DNA from: JARRPM01 sp963792815 | Lineage (GTDB): Bacteria > Pseudomonadota > Gammaproteobacteria > Pseudomonadales > Halieaceae | Direction of reading: 5' to 3' | DNA: 64,000 nt | Assembly: GCA_963792815.1 (NCBI GenBank) | Contig: CAWBXR010000011.1 | Span: 62,001-126,000, forward strand | Shown: positions 16,183-24,643 of the stretch, one piece after another | How positions within the stretch are numbered: the first letter of the stretch is position 1 | Layout: each line of letters starts with the position of its first letter | Translations under genes and position numbers: made by a program | The notes under the pieces: generated by a model | Told to the model about the DNA's origin: nothing | The model's input: only the letters and a program-made list of their open reading frames with translations | The model's database searches: none

Positions 16183-16196
16183 GTCACCTGAGTGAC
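16183..16196. promoter_or_regulatory. Palindromic operator candidate for a Crp/Fnr-type regulator
   Basis: GTCACCTGAGTGAC is a perfect inverted repeat with 5-bp arms around CTGA. It lies 38 nt past the Crp/Fnr gene and 53 nt before the acetoacetate decarboxylase-like gene. Its layout resembles the FNR-like palindrome at 2629 (same CTGA centre, same spacing). An overlapping CACCT/AGGTG repeat spans 16185-16201. Confidence 0.4.
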
Positions 16197-16248
16197 AGGT
16201 GTGGCCCCGGTGTGCTTGTTAAGCTGGCTCCCTGATAAGGAGTCCGCG

Positions 16249-17058
16249 ATGTTTACGATCGACCCCCACCAAAGTTATATGATGCCGGCCCATTTCGGCC
16301 CCCGGCGTTTTTCACCCAAAGCCAGCGGCTGGTATCGCGACGTTACCTCGATGACAGTCCCGTTCCTGACCGACAGGGAAAAACTGGCGGCCTACCTGCC
16401 CGCTCCTTTTGAGGTAGCCGATGAGGCAGTGGTGACCGTGACCTACGCCTGTAACAAGCAGGTGGACTGGTTGGCGGGTCACGGCTACAACCTGGTGGCG
16501 GTCAGTGCGGCGGCGGTGTTCCGGGGCGAAGAGGAAACCCTGGAGGGTAATTACAGCCTGGTGATGTGGGAGAACCTCGCAGACCCCATCCTGACAGGCC
16601 GGGAGCTGCAGGGCATCCCGAAGATCTACGCCGATATCCAGGATCACAGCGTCATCGCCGGCCAGTGGCATACCAACGCCAGCCACTTCGGCCACAAGAT
16701 CATGGATATGTTTATCGATGATTTGCGCGAGCCAACTGCCGAGGAGGTTGCGGCCTATACCCTGGCTGGCAAGGGTAAGGACAACCCTATGGCGTGGCGC
16801 TACTTCCCCGGTATCAGTGGCTTTGGCCAGAGTATTTCTGAGCCAACCACTTTCCCTTCGCAGACAACCCTGGCAGAAACATGGGTGGGGCAGGGCCGGA
16901 TAGACTGGCAGCAGCTCACCTGGGAGCAGAACCCCACCCAATTCCATATCGTCAATGCCCTGGCTGATCTGCCGGTACTGGCCTGGTTGCCGGCCATCGT
17001 GGCCAAAGGCAGTACCAACCTGATTTTGCCGGAGCGACTGCCGCGGCTCATTCGCTGA
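16249..17058 (+). CDS. Acetoacetate decarboxylase-family protein
   Basis: A 269-residue member of the acetoacetate decarboxylase superfamily, cytoplasmic. The family pattern is seen in TVPFLTDREKLAAYLPAPFE, NYSLVMWENLADPILTGREL, then QGIPKIYADIQ. This last is where the Schiff-base lysine of true acetoacetate decarboxylase lies, and a lysine is present in GIPKIYA. Members of this branch in catabolic clusters often have unknown activity. ATG 16249 has an AAGGAG site at 16237-16242. It begins a plus-strand run with the 3-hydroxyacyl-CoA dehydrogenase, SDR, transporter and acyl-CoA dehydrogenases, suggesting a role in breakdown of a branched or cyclic acid. Confidence 0.82.
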   Translation: MFTIDPHQSYMMPAHFGPRRFSPKASGWYRDVTSMTVPFLTDREKLAAYLPAPFEVADEAVVTVTYACNKQVDWLAGHGYNLVAVSAAAVFRGEEETLEGNYSLVMWENLADPILTGRELQGIPKIYADIQDHSVIAGQWHTNASHFGHKIMDMFIDDLREPTAEEVAAYTLAGKGKDNPMAWRYFPGISGFGQSISEPTTFPSQTTLAETWVGQGRIDWQQLTWEQNPTQFHIVNALADLPVLAWLPAIVAKGSTNLILPERLPRLIR

Positions 17059-17098
17059 TCGTCTTCTGGTTCGGCGCCGGACCGAGGGTATAACCCGT

Positions 17099-18280
17099 AT
17101 GACTATTAAAGAAATACAGACGGTTTGCTATGTGGGAGCCGGTACCATGGGCTGCTACAACTCCCTTGCCGCTGCCATTTCCGGCTACAGGGTAGTGCTG
17201 TGCGATGTAGACGAGGCGACCCTGCAGCGGGTATCCGCGCGGCACGCCGGAAATGGCCGCCTTCCTGGTCGGCGGCGGCTATTGCACGCAGGACGCCGTG
17301 CCCGCGGCAATACAACGCGTATCACTGGAGCCAGATCTGCGCGGGCCACGGCCAATGCCGACCTGGTCAGTGAGTCGGTGTTCGAGCGCCTGGATATCAA
17401 GCGGGAAACCCACCGCTTGCTGGATGAACTCTGCCCCTCCAATACGATTCTGACCACCAACTCATCGGCCCTGCTGGTGTCGGAGATTGAAACGGCAGTC
17501 CAGCGCGGCGACCGCTTCGCGGCCTTGCACTCGCACCTGGGAGCGCCGCTGGTGGACATTGTGGGTGGCCCGCGTACCTCGGCTGCCACCATCGACATCC
17601 TGCAGCGCTATGTGCTGAGTACCGGTGGGGTACCACTGGTACTGAAGAAAGAGTATCCGGGCTATGTACTCAACGCCATGCTCGGTCCATTGCTGACCAG
17701 TGCCATGTTGTTGGTGGCTGAGGGTGTGGCGTCAACCGAAGATGTTGATCGCGCCTGGATGGCTGAGCGTGGGGCCGCCATGGGGCCCTTCGGAATGATG
17801 GACCTGTTCGGCGTCAATGTTATTCACGACAGTTGGCAGTACCGCAAGGAAGATACTTTCACCGCGCGGCAACGCCCGAAAATCCTCGCCTTGCTGCAGC
17901 CGATGATCGATGCCGGCGAGCTGGGCATGAAATCCGGAAGGGGTTTTTATAACTACCCCGGGCCGGGCTACCAGCATCCCGGTTTTCTGGCGGCGGGGGC
18001 GGGCCCCGAGTTGGTCTACAATGCGCTGCAGGCCGCGTTGATTGGCAACGCGGCCCTTATTGCGGCTGCCGATGTGGCGGCGCCTGTGGATATCGACCGG
18101 GCCTGGAAGACCGGAACCTTCCTGGACACCGGCCCGTTCGCCATGCTGGCGCAGCTTGGCGTCGCAGAGTTTATGCAGATCCTGGAATGCGAAGTTACAG
18201 CGGGCCGCTTTATCGGCGGCAGGGCCGACCGCGCGATGCAGTACCTGCGCAGTCACCGGGACCAACTTGAGAGGATATAA
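17099..18280 (+). CDS. 3-hydroxyacyl-CoA dehydrogenase with two compensating frameshifts
   Basis: A 393-residue 3-hydroxyacyl-CoA dehydrogenase (oxidation of 3-hydroxyacyl-CoA to 3-ketoacyl-CoA with NAD). The Rossmann motif YVGAGTMG is near residue 11, TNSSALLVSEIE and ALHSHLGAP carry the usual catalytic region, and the C-terminal helical domain contains ERGAAMGPFGMMDL and GRGFYNY. Between about residues 51 and 83 the translation becomes arginine-rich and unlike the family, while the next frame over 17250-17340 reads naturally (MAAFLVGGGYCTQDA, then IQRVSLEPDLR). A one-base change near 17250 and an opposite one near 17340 would restore a normal protein. As written, the gene stays open but has about 30 scrambled residues. 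The downstream SDR start is 5 nt after its stop. Confidence 0.85.
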   Translation: MTIKEIQTVCYVGAGTMGCYNSLAAAISGYRVVLCDVDEATLQRVSARHAGNGRLPGRRRLLHAGRRARGNTTRITGARSARATANADLVSESVFERLDIKRETHRLLDELCPSNTILTTNSSALLVSEIETAVQRGDRFAALHSHLGAPLVDIVGGPRTSAATIDILQRYVLSTGGVPLVLKKEYPGYVLNAMLGPLLTSAMLLVAEGVASTEDVDRAWMAERGAAMGPFGMMDLFGVNVIHDSWQYRKEDTFTARQRPKILALLQPMIDAGELGMKSGRGFYNYPGPGYQHPGFLAAGAGPELVYNALQAALIGNAALIAAADVAAPVDIDRAWKTGTFLDTGPFAMLAQLGVAEFMQILECEVTAGRFIGGRADRAMQYLRSHRDQLERI

Positions 18281-18285
18281 ATACC

Positions 18286-19113
18286 ATGTCATCTAACAGC
18301 CTTGATATCCAGCGCCTGTTCACCCTCGAGGGCAAGGTGGCCCTGGTAACCGGTGGTTCCAGGGGGATTGGTTACATGATCAGCCAGGGCCTGCTGCAGG
18401 CCGGCGCCCGGGTCTATATTACCGCGCGCAAGGCGGATGCCTGTAAGGCCGCCGCCGCTGATCTCAGCCAGTACGGCGAATGCATTGCGATACCTGCGGA
18501 TGTCGCCATCCAGGAGGGCAGGCAGTCGCTGTGCGACGCTCTGGCGGCCGCTGAACCGCGCCTCCATATACTGGTCAACAACGCGGGTGCCGCCTGGGGT
18601 GAAACCTATGAGGCCTACCCCGAATCGGCGTTCGATAAATTAATGAGCATAAACGTGACAGCGGTGTTCAGCCTTACCAGGGCACTGACGCCGATGCTGG
18701 AAGCGGCCGCGACGCCAAAGGATGATCCTGCCCGGGTCATCAATATCGGCTCGATGGACGGCCTGCATATCCCCACGGTGACTGGTGTCGGTACCTACGC
18801 TTACACGGCCAGCAAGGCGGCGGTACACCACCTCACCCGGCACCTGGCAGTGGAGCTCGGTCCGCGACAGATCACGGTCAATGCGGTGGCGCCGGGTTTC
18901 TTCCCCAGCAAAATGACCGATCACCTGTTCGACATCCGCCTCAAGGAGATCGAGCAGAACGCCCTGCTGGGACGGGTGGGCAAGGACGAGGAGATGGCGG
19001 GTATCGCCATTTACCTGTGTTCCCGCGCCGGGGCCTATACCCATGGCACGGTGATCCCGGTGGATGGCGGCACATCAATCAACCCGCGGCACGTTGTGGT
19101 AAGCAATGACTGA
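18286..19113 (+). CDS. Short-chain dehydrogenase/reductase, RhlG-like
   Basis: A 275-residue classical SDR. The cofactor motif TGGSRGIG is at about residue 22, LVNNAGAAWGE follows, and the catalytic tetrad is completed by Tyr173 and Lys177 in YTASKAA. The sequence resembles RhlG-type NADPH-dependent 3-ketoacyl reductases in its QGLLQAGARVYITARKADAC stretch, APGFFPSKMTDH and the ending GTVIPVDGG. It probably reduces or oxidises a ketone/alcohol on an acyl chain. It follows the 3-hydroxyacyl-CoA dehydrogenase by only 5 nt, so it belongs to the same transcript. The exact substrate is not known. Confidence 0.87.
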   Translation: MSSNSLDIQRLFTLEGKVALVTGGSRGIGYMISQGLLQAGARVYITARKADACKAAAADLSQYGECIAIPADVAIQEGRQSLCDALAAAEPRLHILVNNAGAAWGETYEAYPESAFDKLMSINVTAVFSLTRALTPMLEAAATPKDDPARVINIGSMDGLHIPTVTGVGTYAYTASKAAVHHLTRHLAVELGPRQITVNAVAPGFFPSKMTDHLFDIRLKEIEQNALLGRVGKDEEMAGIAIYLCSRAGAYTHGTVIPVDGGTSINPRHVVVSND

Positions 19114-19137
19114 TATCATGGTTACTTTCGAGCGGCG

Positions 19138-20574
19138 GTGCTGGATGCCCGGGTGAAACTGGCCACCAAATTATGCTACGGCGTCGGTCAGCTGTCCGAT
19201 GGGGTAAAGCAGGCGTCCTTCAGCACCTTCCTGTTCTTTTACTACAACCAGGTGCTGGGCCTGTCCGGCAGTCTGGCGGGATTCGCCGCCCTGCTGGCGC
19301 TGATGGTGGACGCCGTTACCGACCCCATGGTGGGGCAGTGGTCTGACCGGTTCCACTCGCGCTGGGGCCGGCGCCATCCCTTCATGCTGGCGGGGGCCGT
19401 ACCTTTCGGGGTGGCCATCGTGGCTCTGTTCAGTCCGCCCGCCGGGCTGGGTGAGATGGGCTTGTTCTGCTGGATGCTGGGGGGTGCCATTAGCGTGCGC
19501 CTGATGCTCACGCTCTTCTTCGTGCCGCACCTGTCACTGGGCGCTGAACTGGCCACTGACTACCACGGTCGTACCTCGCTCATCGGTTATCGCGTTTTCT
19601 TCACCTATGCCGGAATATTGCTGACGAGCGTGGCGGGCTTTGCCCTGTTCTTCCCGTCTTCGGAAGCGGGTGGCAATGGCATGCTGGTGCGCTCGAGCTA
19701 CCCGAACTTCGGGCTCTTCTGCGGTGTCCTGGGCACCCTGGCCATGCTGGTCTCGGTATTTGGTACCTGGGGCTCGATCCCACAGCTGCGCAAACCCGGC
19801 GACGGTCCCCGCGGCAATGTCTTCCTGGCCTTCGTCGAGGTATTCAGAACCCTGAAACAGAACTCGTTTCGAATCCTGTTTGTATCGGTGCTGGTGTTCA
19901 ATACGCTGGCCGGCGTCATTGCCACCCTGCTGGTCTATGTCGCGACCTACGTGTTCGACTTCAGGCCCGAACACCTGGCGGGGCTTGCCAGTTCTGTGCG
20001 TGATCGGAATCATGTTTGCATCGCCCGTTGCGCAGGGCCTGGCTCGTCGCTTTGACAAGAAGAACGCGCTGGCGCTGTGTGTCATCACCGGCGGACTGTT
20101 CGCATTCTCCCCCCAGCTGCTGTATTTCACCGGCGTGCTTGAGCAGATGATCGACCAGCGGCAAATTTGCCTATGTATTTCGCAGTGAATGGCATCTCCC
20201 AGGTGTTCTTTATCGCATATATCATACTGCTGGATTCGATGCTGTCGGATGTGATCGATGAGCGCGAGCTGCTGTCCGGGCAGCGGGAGGAGGGCCTGTT
20301 CTTTGCCGCGCGCTCCTTCGCCACCAAGGCGAGTTACGGCCTGGGCAGTTTTTTCGCCGGGGTGGGGCTGGACCTCATTCATTTTCCCCGGGCGGCGACG
20401 CCCGACAACGTGTCGCCCGAGGCGGTGCTGAGCCTGGCGATCCTGTCGGGACCGGTGCTGTTTGTGCTCTTCGTCGCCACTGTGGTGATTTCGAGCAGGT
20501 TTCCCATTACCGCTGCGAAGCACGGACAAATCATGCGCGAAATCGAGTTGCGAACCGCGCCCTCAGCAAGCTGA
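19138..20574 (+). pseudogene. MFS transporter (GPH/sugar:cation-symporter-like), two frameshifts
   Basis: A 12-helix secondary transporter of the MFS_2/glycoside-pentoside-hexuronide type. Frame 1 (GTG 19138) gives YGVGQLSDGVKQASFSTFLF, the RxxGRRHPFMLAG cytoplasmic loop and TLFFVPHLSLGAEL. Near 20000-20008 it moves to a second frame (IGIMFASPVAQGLARRF), and near 20160-20170 to a third, reading MYFAVNGISQVFFIAY, then DVIDERELLSGQREEG, to the stop at 20574. Summed length is about 478 residues, normal for the family, with all expected helices present. The two small indels may therefore be assembly errors rather than decay. Position inside the catabolic run suggests import of the compound degraded by its neighbours. 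Confidence 0.8.
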
Positions 20575-20743
20575 TCAGCAAAGCCGGTTTTCTTAGCGAT
20601 TTTCCATGAGGGGCAGCTGGGCGGTTGACCCAGGCGGACCACTGTCACCTTTTCCCCAGTCCGTGGCACCAAAGCCGGTGTCCTTGCAGCCCTATCGCTT
20701 TACAATCGAGGGTCAGTTTTATTCGGCCCTACAGGAAAAAGCC

Positions 20744-21916
20744 ATGCCCCTGGATTTCGACAGCGCCCGCTTGCCCAACCCCAACCTGCTGCCCGAACAC
20801 GAGGAGTGGCGTACCCAGCTGCGCCGCTTTATCGATACCCAGATCATGCCTTATGCCGAGGACTGGGATGAGCAGGGTCATATTCCCATCGAGCTTTGGC
20901 CCAAGGCCGCGGCGGTGGGCCTGCTGGGGCTCGGTTATCCCGAGGAATTCGGCGGCACCCGCGAGGGCATCGATGTCTGGCACAGCTGGATCGTCAACGA
21001 GGAGCTGGCCCGCATCGGCGTGGGCGGCATACCCGCCAGCCTGATGGTGCACGGCATCGGCCTGCCGCCGGTGATCAACTGGGGCAGCCAGGCCATGAAG
21101 GAAGTGGTGGCTCCGCCAGTGCTGGCGGGGCAGAAACACATCTCCCTGGGCATCACCGAGCCGGGCGGCGGTTCTGACGTGGCCCAGTTGAGCACCACCG
21201 CCGTGCGCGACGGTGATCATTTCGTGGTAAATGGCTCCAAGACCTTTATTACCGGCGGCATGCGCGCCAACTGGGTGTCCACCGCCGTGCGCACCGGTGG
21301 TGCTGGCGCGGGCGGGGTCTCGATGTTGTTGATTCCCACCGATGCCGAGGGGTTCAGCCGCACCCAGCTGGACAAGAAGCAGGGCTGGTGGGCCTCCGAC
21401 ACCGCCACGCTCTATTTTGATAATGTGCGGGTGCCGGTGAGCAACCTGATCGGCGAGGAAAACAAGGGCTTCCTGGTCATCATGACCAACTTCAACGCCG
21501 AGCGCATGGCCATGGCGGCGGGCATGGAAGCCCTGGGCCGGGTGTGCCTGGAGGAGGCCGTGGCCTGGGCCAGGGAGCGTAAGACCTTCGGCAAGCGGCT
21601 GGCGGATCACCAGGTGATCCGCCACAAAATTGCCCAGATGAAGCAGAAACTGAATGCTACCCAGGCCTATATCCGGATTTGTTATGAATCCATCGAGGCC
21701 GGCAACGCCAATCCCGGCGACATCGCCCTGCTCAAGGTCCAGGCCAGCGAGACCATGGAGTTTTGTGCCCGGGAGGCCATGCAGATACTCGGTGGCATCG
21801 GCTATATGCGCGGCAACCGGGTGGAGCGGATCTACCGCGAAGTGCGGGTAAACGCCATCGGCGGCGGCTCGGAGGAGATCATGCGCGACCTGGCGGCCAG
21901 GCAGTACGGGCTCTGA
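20744..21916 (+). CDS. Acyl-CoA dehydrogenase (1)
   Basis: A 390-residue FAD-dependent acyl-CoA dehydrogenase that introduces the alpha,beta double bond. The family layout is clear: LGYPEEFGGTREG, LGITEPGGGSDVAQLSTTA (FAD/substrate motif), YFDNVRVPVSNLIGEENKGF, and the C-terminal ERKTFGKRLADHQVIRHK through MQILGGIGYMRGNRVERIYR. In place of the MCAD-type catalytic glutamate the C-terminus has IGGGSEEI; the base is more likely Glu253 in NFNAERM, the isovaleryl/long-chain arrangement. ATG 20744 follows AGGAAA. It is 170 nt after the transporter, which allows for its own promoter. Confidence 0.9.
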   Translation: MPLDFDSARLPNPNLLPEHEEWRTQLRRFIDTQIMPYAEDWDEQGHIPIELWPKAAAVGLLGLGYPEEFGGTREGIDVWHSWIVNEELARIGVGGIPASLMVHGIGLPPVINWGSQAMKEVVAPPVLAGQKHISLGITEPGGGSDVAQLSTTAVRDGDHFVVNGSKTFITGGMRANWVSTAVRTGGAGAGGVSMLLIPTDAEGFSRTQLDKKQGWWASDTATLYFDNVRVPVSNLIGEENKGFLVIMTNFNAERMAMAAGMEALGRVCLEEAVAWARERKTFGKRLADHQVIRHKIAQMKQKLNATQAYIRICYESIEAGNANPGDIALLKVQASETMEFCAREAMQILGGIGYMRGNRVERIYREVRVNAIGGGSEEIMRDLAARQYGL

Positions 21917-21962
21917 GAAGAACTTGCACTTGCTTAAGTCAAATACAAGCATGAAGGCGTCG

Positions 21963-22060
21963 AAGCGAGTCTGCCTGGTCGGGACCGTAGAGCGCATGGA
22001 TGCGCGATACGAGCCTACATGGACGTATTTACGGCGAGTCCCGACCAGGCAGACTCGCTT
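21963..22060. repeat. Long intergenic inverted repeat, probable dispersed element
   Basis: Two 23-bp arms (21963-21985 and 22038-22060) are perfect inverted copies, enclosing 52 nt. Inside are a compact hairpin GCGCATGGATGCGC and a CCGTA/TACGG pair close to the arms. The element lies between two acyl-CoA dehydrogenase genes (stop 21916, start 22166) and is unlike the surrounding coding sequence. No transposase gene is present. The nested structure looks like a REP-like or MITE-like dispersed palindrome, or a structured RNA within the transcript. Confidence 0.65.
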
Positions 22061-22165
22061 AGAGGCCGGTCGTGACGATGAGGCGATAAAGTAATAGCAC
22101 TTCGGCTCTGAGAATTTTCTTTGATAAATTTGTTGATAGAGAACTAACAGCAGGATGACAAAAGA

Positions 22166-23368
22166 ATGAGCATCAGCGAACAGGAATTGAGTGATTTCCG
22201 CAGCCAGGTATCCGCCTGGATGAAAGACAACCAGCCCGCCGATCCCGGCTTCCTGCTGCCCCAGACGTTCATGGAGGTCGGCGACGAGCGCCAGCTCGAG
22301 TTCTTGCGGGAGTGGCAACACAAGGTCTGGTCCGCGGGCTATCTCGGCATGGCCTGGCCGAAGGAATACGGCGGCGGCGGAATGGAGCGCGTGTTCCAGG
22401 CCATCGCCGACCAGGAGATGCGCCGCCACGCGGTACCCATCTGCTTCAATGTCATCGGCCTTGGCTGGGCCGGCCCGCTGATCATCGACATCGGCACGGA
22501 GCAGGAAAAAGCCCGCTACCTCAAGGGCATACTCAGTGCCGAGGATATCTGGTGCCAGGGCTTCTCGGAGCCCGACCACGGCTCCGACCTGGGCAATGCC
22601 CAGACCCGGGCGGTGCGCGATGGCGACGAGTACGTGCTGAACGGCCAGAAGATCTGGACCACCATGGGCAACTTCGCCAAATACATGATCCTGCTGGCCC
22701 GCACCAACCCTGACGCGGCGCGCAAGTACGACGGCCTCTCCTATTTCCTCTCCCCTATGGATGTGCCTGGAATTGAAACCCGGCCCATTCGCAAGATCAC
22801 CGGCGAATACGGCTTCACCGAGACTTTTTTTACCGACGCGCGTATCCCCGCCGAATGCCTGATGGGGGAGGAAGGGCAGGGCTGGAAAATTGCCATGCAG
22901 ACCCTGCAGTACGAGCGTGGCGCCGAGGCCGGCGCCGCCGGCGGGCTGATGATGGTACGGGTCACTATCGACGATATGATCGAGCAGATACGCGACGTAC
23001 AGCGCGATGGTGAACCGGTATTGCAGGACCCGGTGGTGCGCGACCAGCTGGTGAAGATGATCATGGAAGAGAAAGCGCTGGCCCTGGGTGATAAGCGCGC
23101 GCATATAGCGCCGCTGACTACTGACTACCCGCACTCCCTGCCACTCTCCCACAAGCTGCGTGGTACCGAGATGGCCCGGCGTATGCGCCAGTTCGCCATC
23201 AATCTGCAGGGAGCCGCCGGTGGCCTGTACGTGGGTGACGACGCGGCGCGCCAGGGCGGTTTCTGGCAGCGCGCCTATTTCAACAGTTTTTCGGCGACCA
23301 TCGGTGGCGGCACCAGCCAGGTGCAGACCAATATCGTCGCTGAACATATTCTCGGTCTGCCGAAGTAA
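22166..23368 (+). CDS. Acyl-CoA dehydrogenase (2), probable catalytic subunit of a heteromeric pair
   Basis: A 400-residue acyl-CoA dehydrogenase of the FadE type found in steroid/branched-chain catabolism. Visible features are MAWPKEYGGGGM, WCQGFSEPDHGSDLGNAQTR, GQKIWTTMGNFAKY, VRKIT-like RPIRKITGEYGF, and the C-terminal IGGGTSQVQTNIVAEHILGL. The MCAD-type glutamate is replaced by glycine, while Glu250 in LQYERG stands at the alternative catalytic site. The start is ATG 22166, 105 nt after the inverted-repeat element. The next acyl-CoA dehydrogenase follows by 11 nt and appears to lack a catalytic base, the pattern of alpha2-beta2 FadE heterotetramers. Confidence 0.9.
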   Translation: MSISEQELSDFRSQVSAWMKDNQPADPGFLLPQTFMEVGDERQLEFLREWQHKVWSAGYLGMAWPKEYGGGGMERVFQAIADQEMRRHAVPICFNVIGLGWAGPLIIDIGTEQEKARYLKGILSAEDIWCQGFSEPDHGSDLGNAQTRAVRDGDEYVLNGQKIWTTMGNFAKYMILLARTNPDAARKYDGLSYFLSPMDVPGIETRPIRKITGEYGFTETFFTDARIPAECLMGEEGQGWKIAMQTLQYERGAEAGAAGGLMMVRVTIDDMIEQIRDVQRDGEPVLQDPVVRDQLVKMIMEEKALALGDKRAHIAPLTTDYPHSLPLSHKLRGTEMARRMRQFAINLQGAAGGLYVGDDAARQGGFWQRAYFNSFSATIGGGTSQVQTNIVAEHILGLPK

Positions 23369-23379
23369 GGAGCTGGATC

Positions 23380-24507
23380 ATGTCGGTTATAGGTAATACC
23401 ACCCTGAGCTTCAGCGAAGAACAGGCCATGCTGCTGGACGTTGCCCGGGAGTTTTGCCGGAACAAGTCACCGATCGCCTCGGTGCGAGCCCAGTTGGAAA
23501 CCGACAGCGGCTACGACGCCGCGGTCTGGGACGAGATGGTCGCGCTGGGTTGGGCAGGCATCTCCCTGCCGGAATCCTGTGGCGGCTCCGGCATGGGTGT
23601 GGCCACGGTGGTGCCGGTGGTGGAGGCGATGGGCCGCGCCATGCTGGGCACTCCTCTGGTCAGCACTACTCTTGCGGCGCAGTTGCTGTTGCGCGCGGCA
23701 GGCGAATCGCGAATGGAAGTGATCTTGGCGGAAATAGCCGCCGGTGCACCTGCGACCGTGGCCCTGCTGGAAAACACCGACTGGGGAGATACCCGGATCA
23801 GCTGTAGCCTTGACGCCGGTGGTGTACTGCAAGGTCGCAAGCACTTTGTTGCCGATGCCACTGCGGCGCGCTTGTTCGTGGTAGTGGTTGAGCACGGTGG
23901 GGCTCCGGCCCTCGCCCTGGTGAAAGCCGAACAACTGGCGGCCGGTGCCATTGTGGCCAACACCCTGATCGACCAGACCAAGCGCAGTGCCAGTGTCGAC
24001 TTTACCGGTGTGGCCGTTGCGCAGGACATGCTGGTGACCGGCGACGCCGTGGTCAGCGCACTGCGCGATCATCACCTGCTGGGAGCATTGCTGACCGCGG
24101 CGGAAGCCACCGGCAGTGCTGCGAGCTGCCTCGACACGGTGGTCGACTACCTCAAAACCCGCAAACAGTTTGGCAAGCTGATCGGTTCCTACCAGGCGCT
24201 CAAGCACCCGACGGTGGACATTCTCACTGCGGTGGATTCAGGCCGCTCGTTTATCTACCACGCGGCGACCCTGGTGAGCGATGATCCGTTGGGACGGGAC
24301 GCCGAAATCGCCTGCCGCATGGCCAAGGCGCACGCCACCGAAACCCTGCTCTACGCCGGGGACCGCGCGGTGCAGTTTCACGGCGGCATGGGCTTTACCT
24401 ACGAGTGTGATGCCCAGCTCTACATCCGCCGAGCACAGTGGAGCCAGCAGCAGTTCGGTGATGCCCAGCATCATCGCAAGCGGCTGGCTGCTCTGCTGCT
24501 TGATTAG
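23380..24507 (+). CDS. Acyl-CoA dehydrogenase (3), probable non-catalytic partner
   Basis: A 375-residue acyl-CoA dehydrogenase homologue. It begins LSFSEEQAMLLDVAREFCRN, has GISLPESCGGSGMGVATV, RKQFGKLIGSYQALKH (FAD contact), AVQFHGGMGFTYECDAQLY and YIRRAQWSQQQFGD. Neither a glutamate at the C-terminal MCAD position nor one at the helix-G position (the segment reads LRDHHLLGALL) is seen. By analogy with FadE pairs of steroid side-chain degradation it probably forms a heteromer with the adjacent catalytic enzyme, from which it is separated by 11 nt. Last gene of the plus-strand catabolic run. Confidence 0.87.
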   Translation: MSVIGNTTLSFSEEQAMLLDVAREFCRNKSPIASVRAQLETDSGYDAAVWDEMVALGWAGISLPESCGGSGMGVATVVPVVEAMGRAMLGTPLVSTTLAAQLLLRAAGESRMEVILAEIAAGAPATVALLENTDWGDTRISCSLDAGGVLQGRKHFVADATAARLFVVVVEHGGAPALALVKAEQLAAGAIVANTLIDQTKRSASVDFTGVAVAQDMLVTGDAVVSALRDHHLLGALLTAAEATGSAASCLDTVVDYLKTRKQFGKLIGSYQALKHPTVDILTAVDSGRSFIYHAATLVSDDPLGRDAEIACRMAKAHATETLLYAGDRAVQFHGGMGFTYECDAQLYIRRAQWSQQQFGDAQHHRKRLAALLLD

Positions 24508-24643
24508 AAGTTGTCGGGAGACCTTTCCCAGGTTGCCCACGGGCTTGATCCACATCATTGTTTGCGGCCATACAAAGCTTATGGTTAATACAGGATAGTG
24601 GTGTCAGAACCTGAATTGTCGCTATAGGCTGTTCCCGGGTTCA

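Noticed and set aside
20729..23347. An 872-codon open frame on the minus strand across two acyl-CoA dehydrogenase genes and the palindrome.
   Set aside because: It is antisense to two clear enzymes, its translation is rich in His, Gly and Ala without family motifs, and high GC content at third codon positions creates such frames throughout the window.
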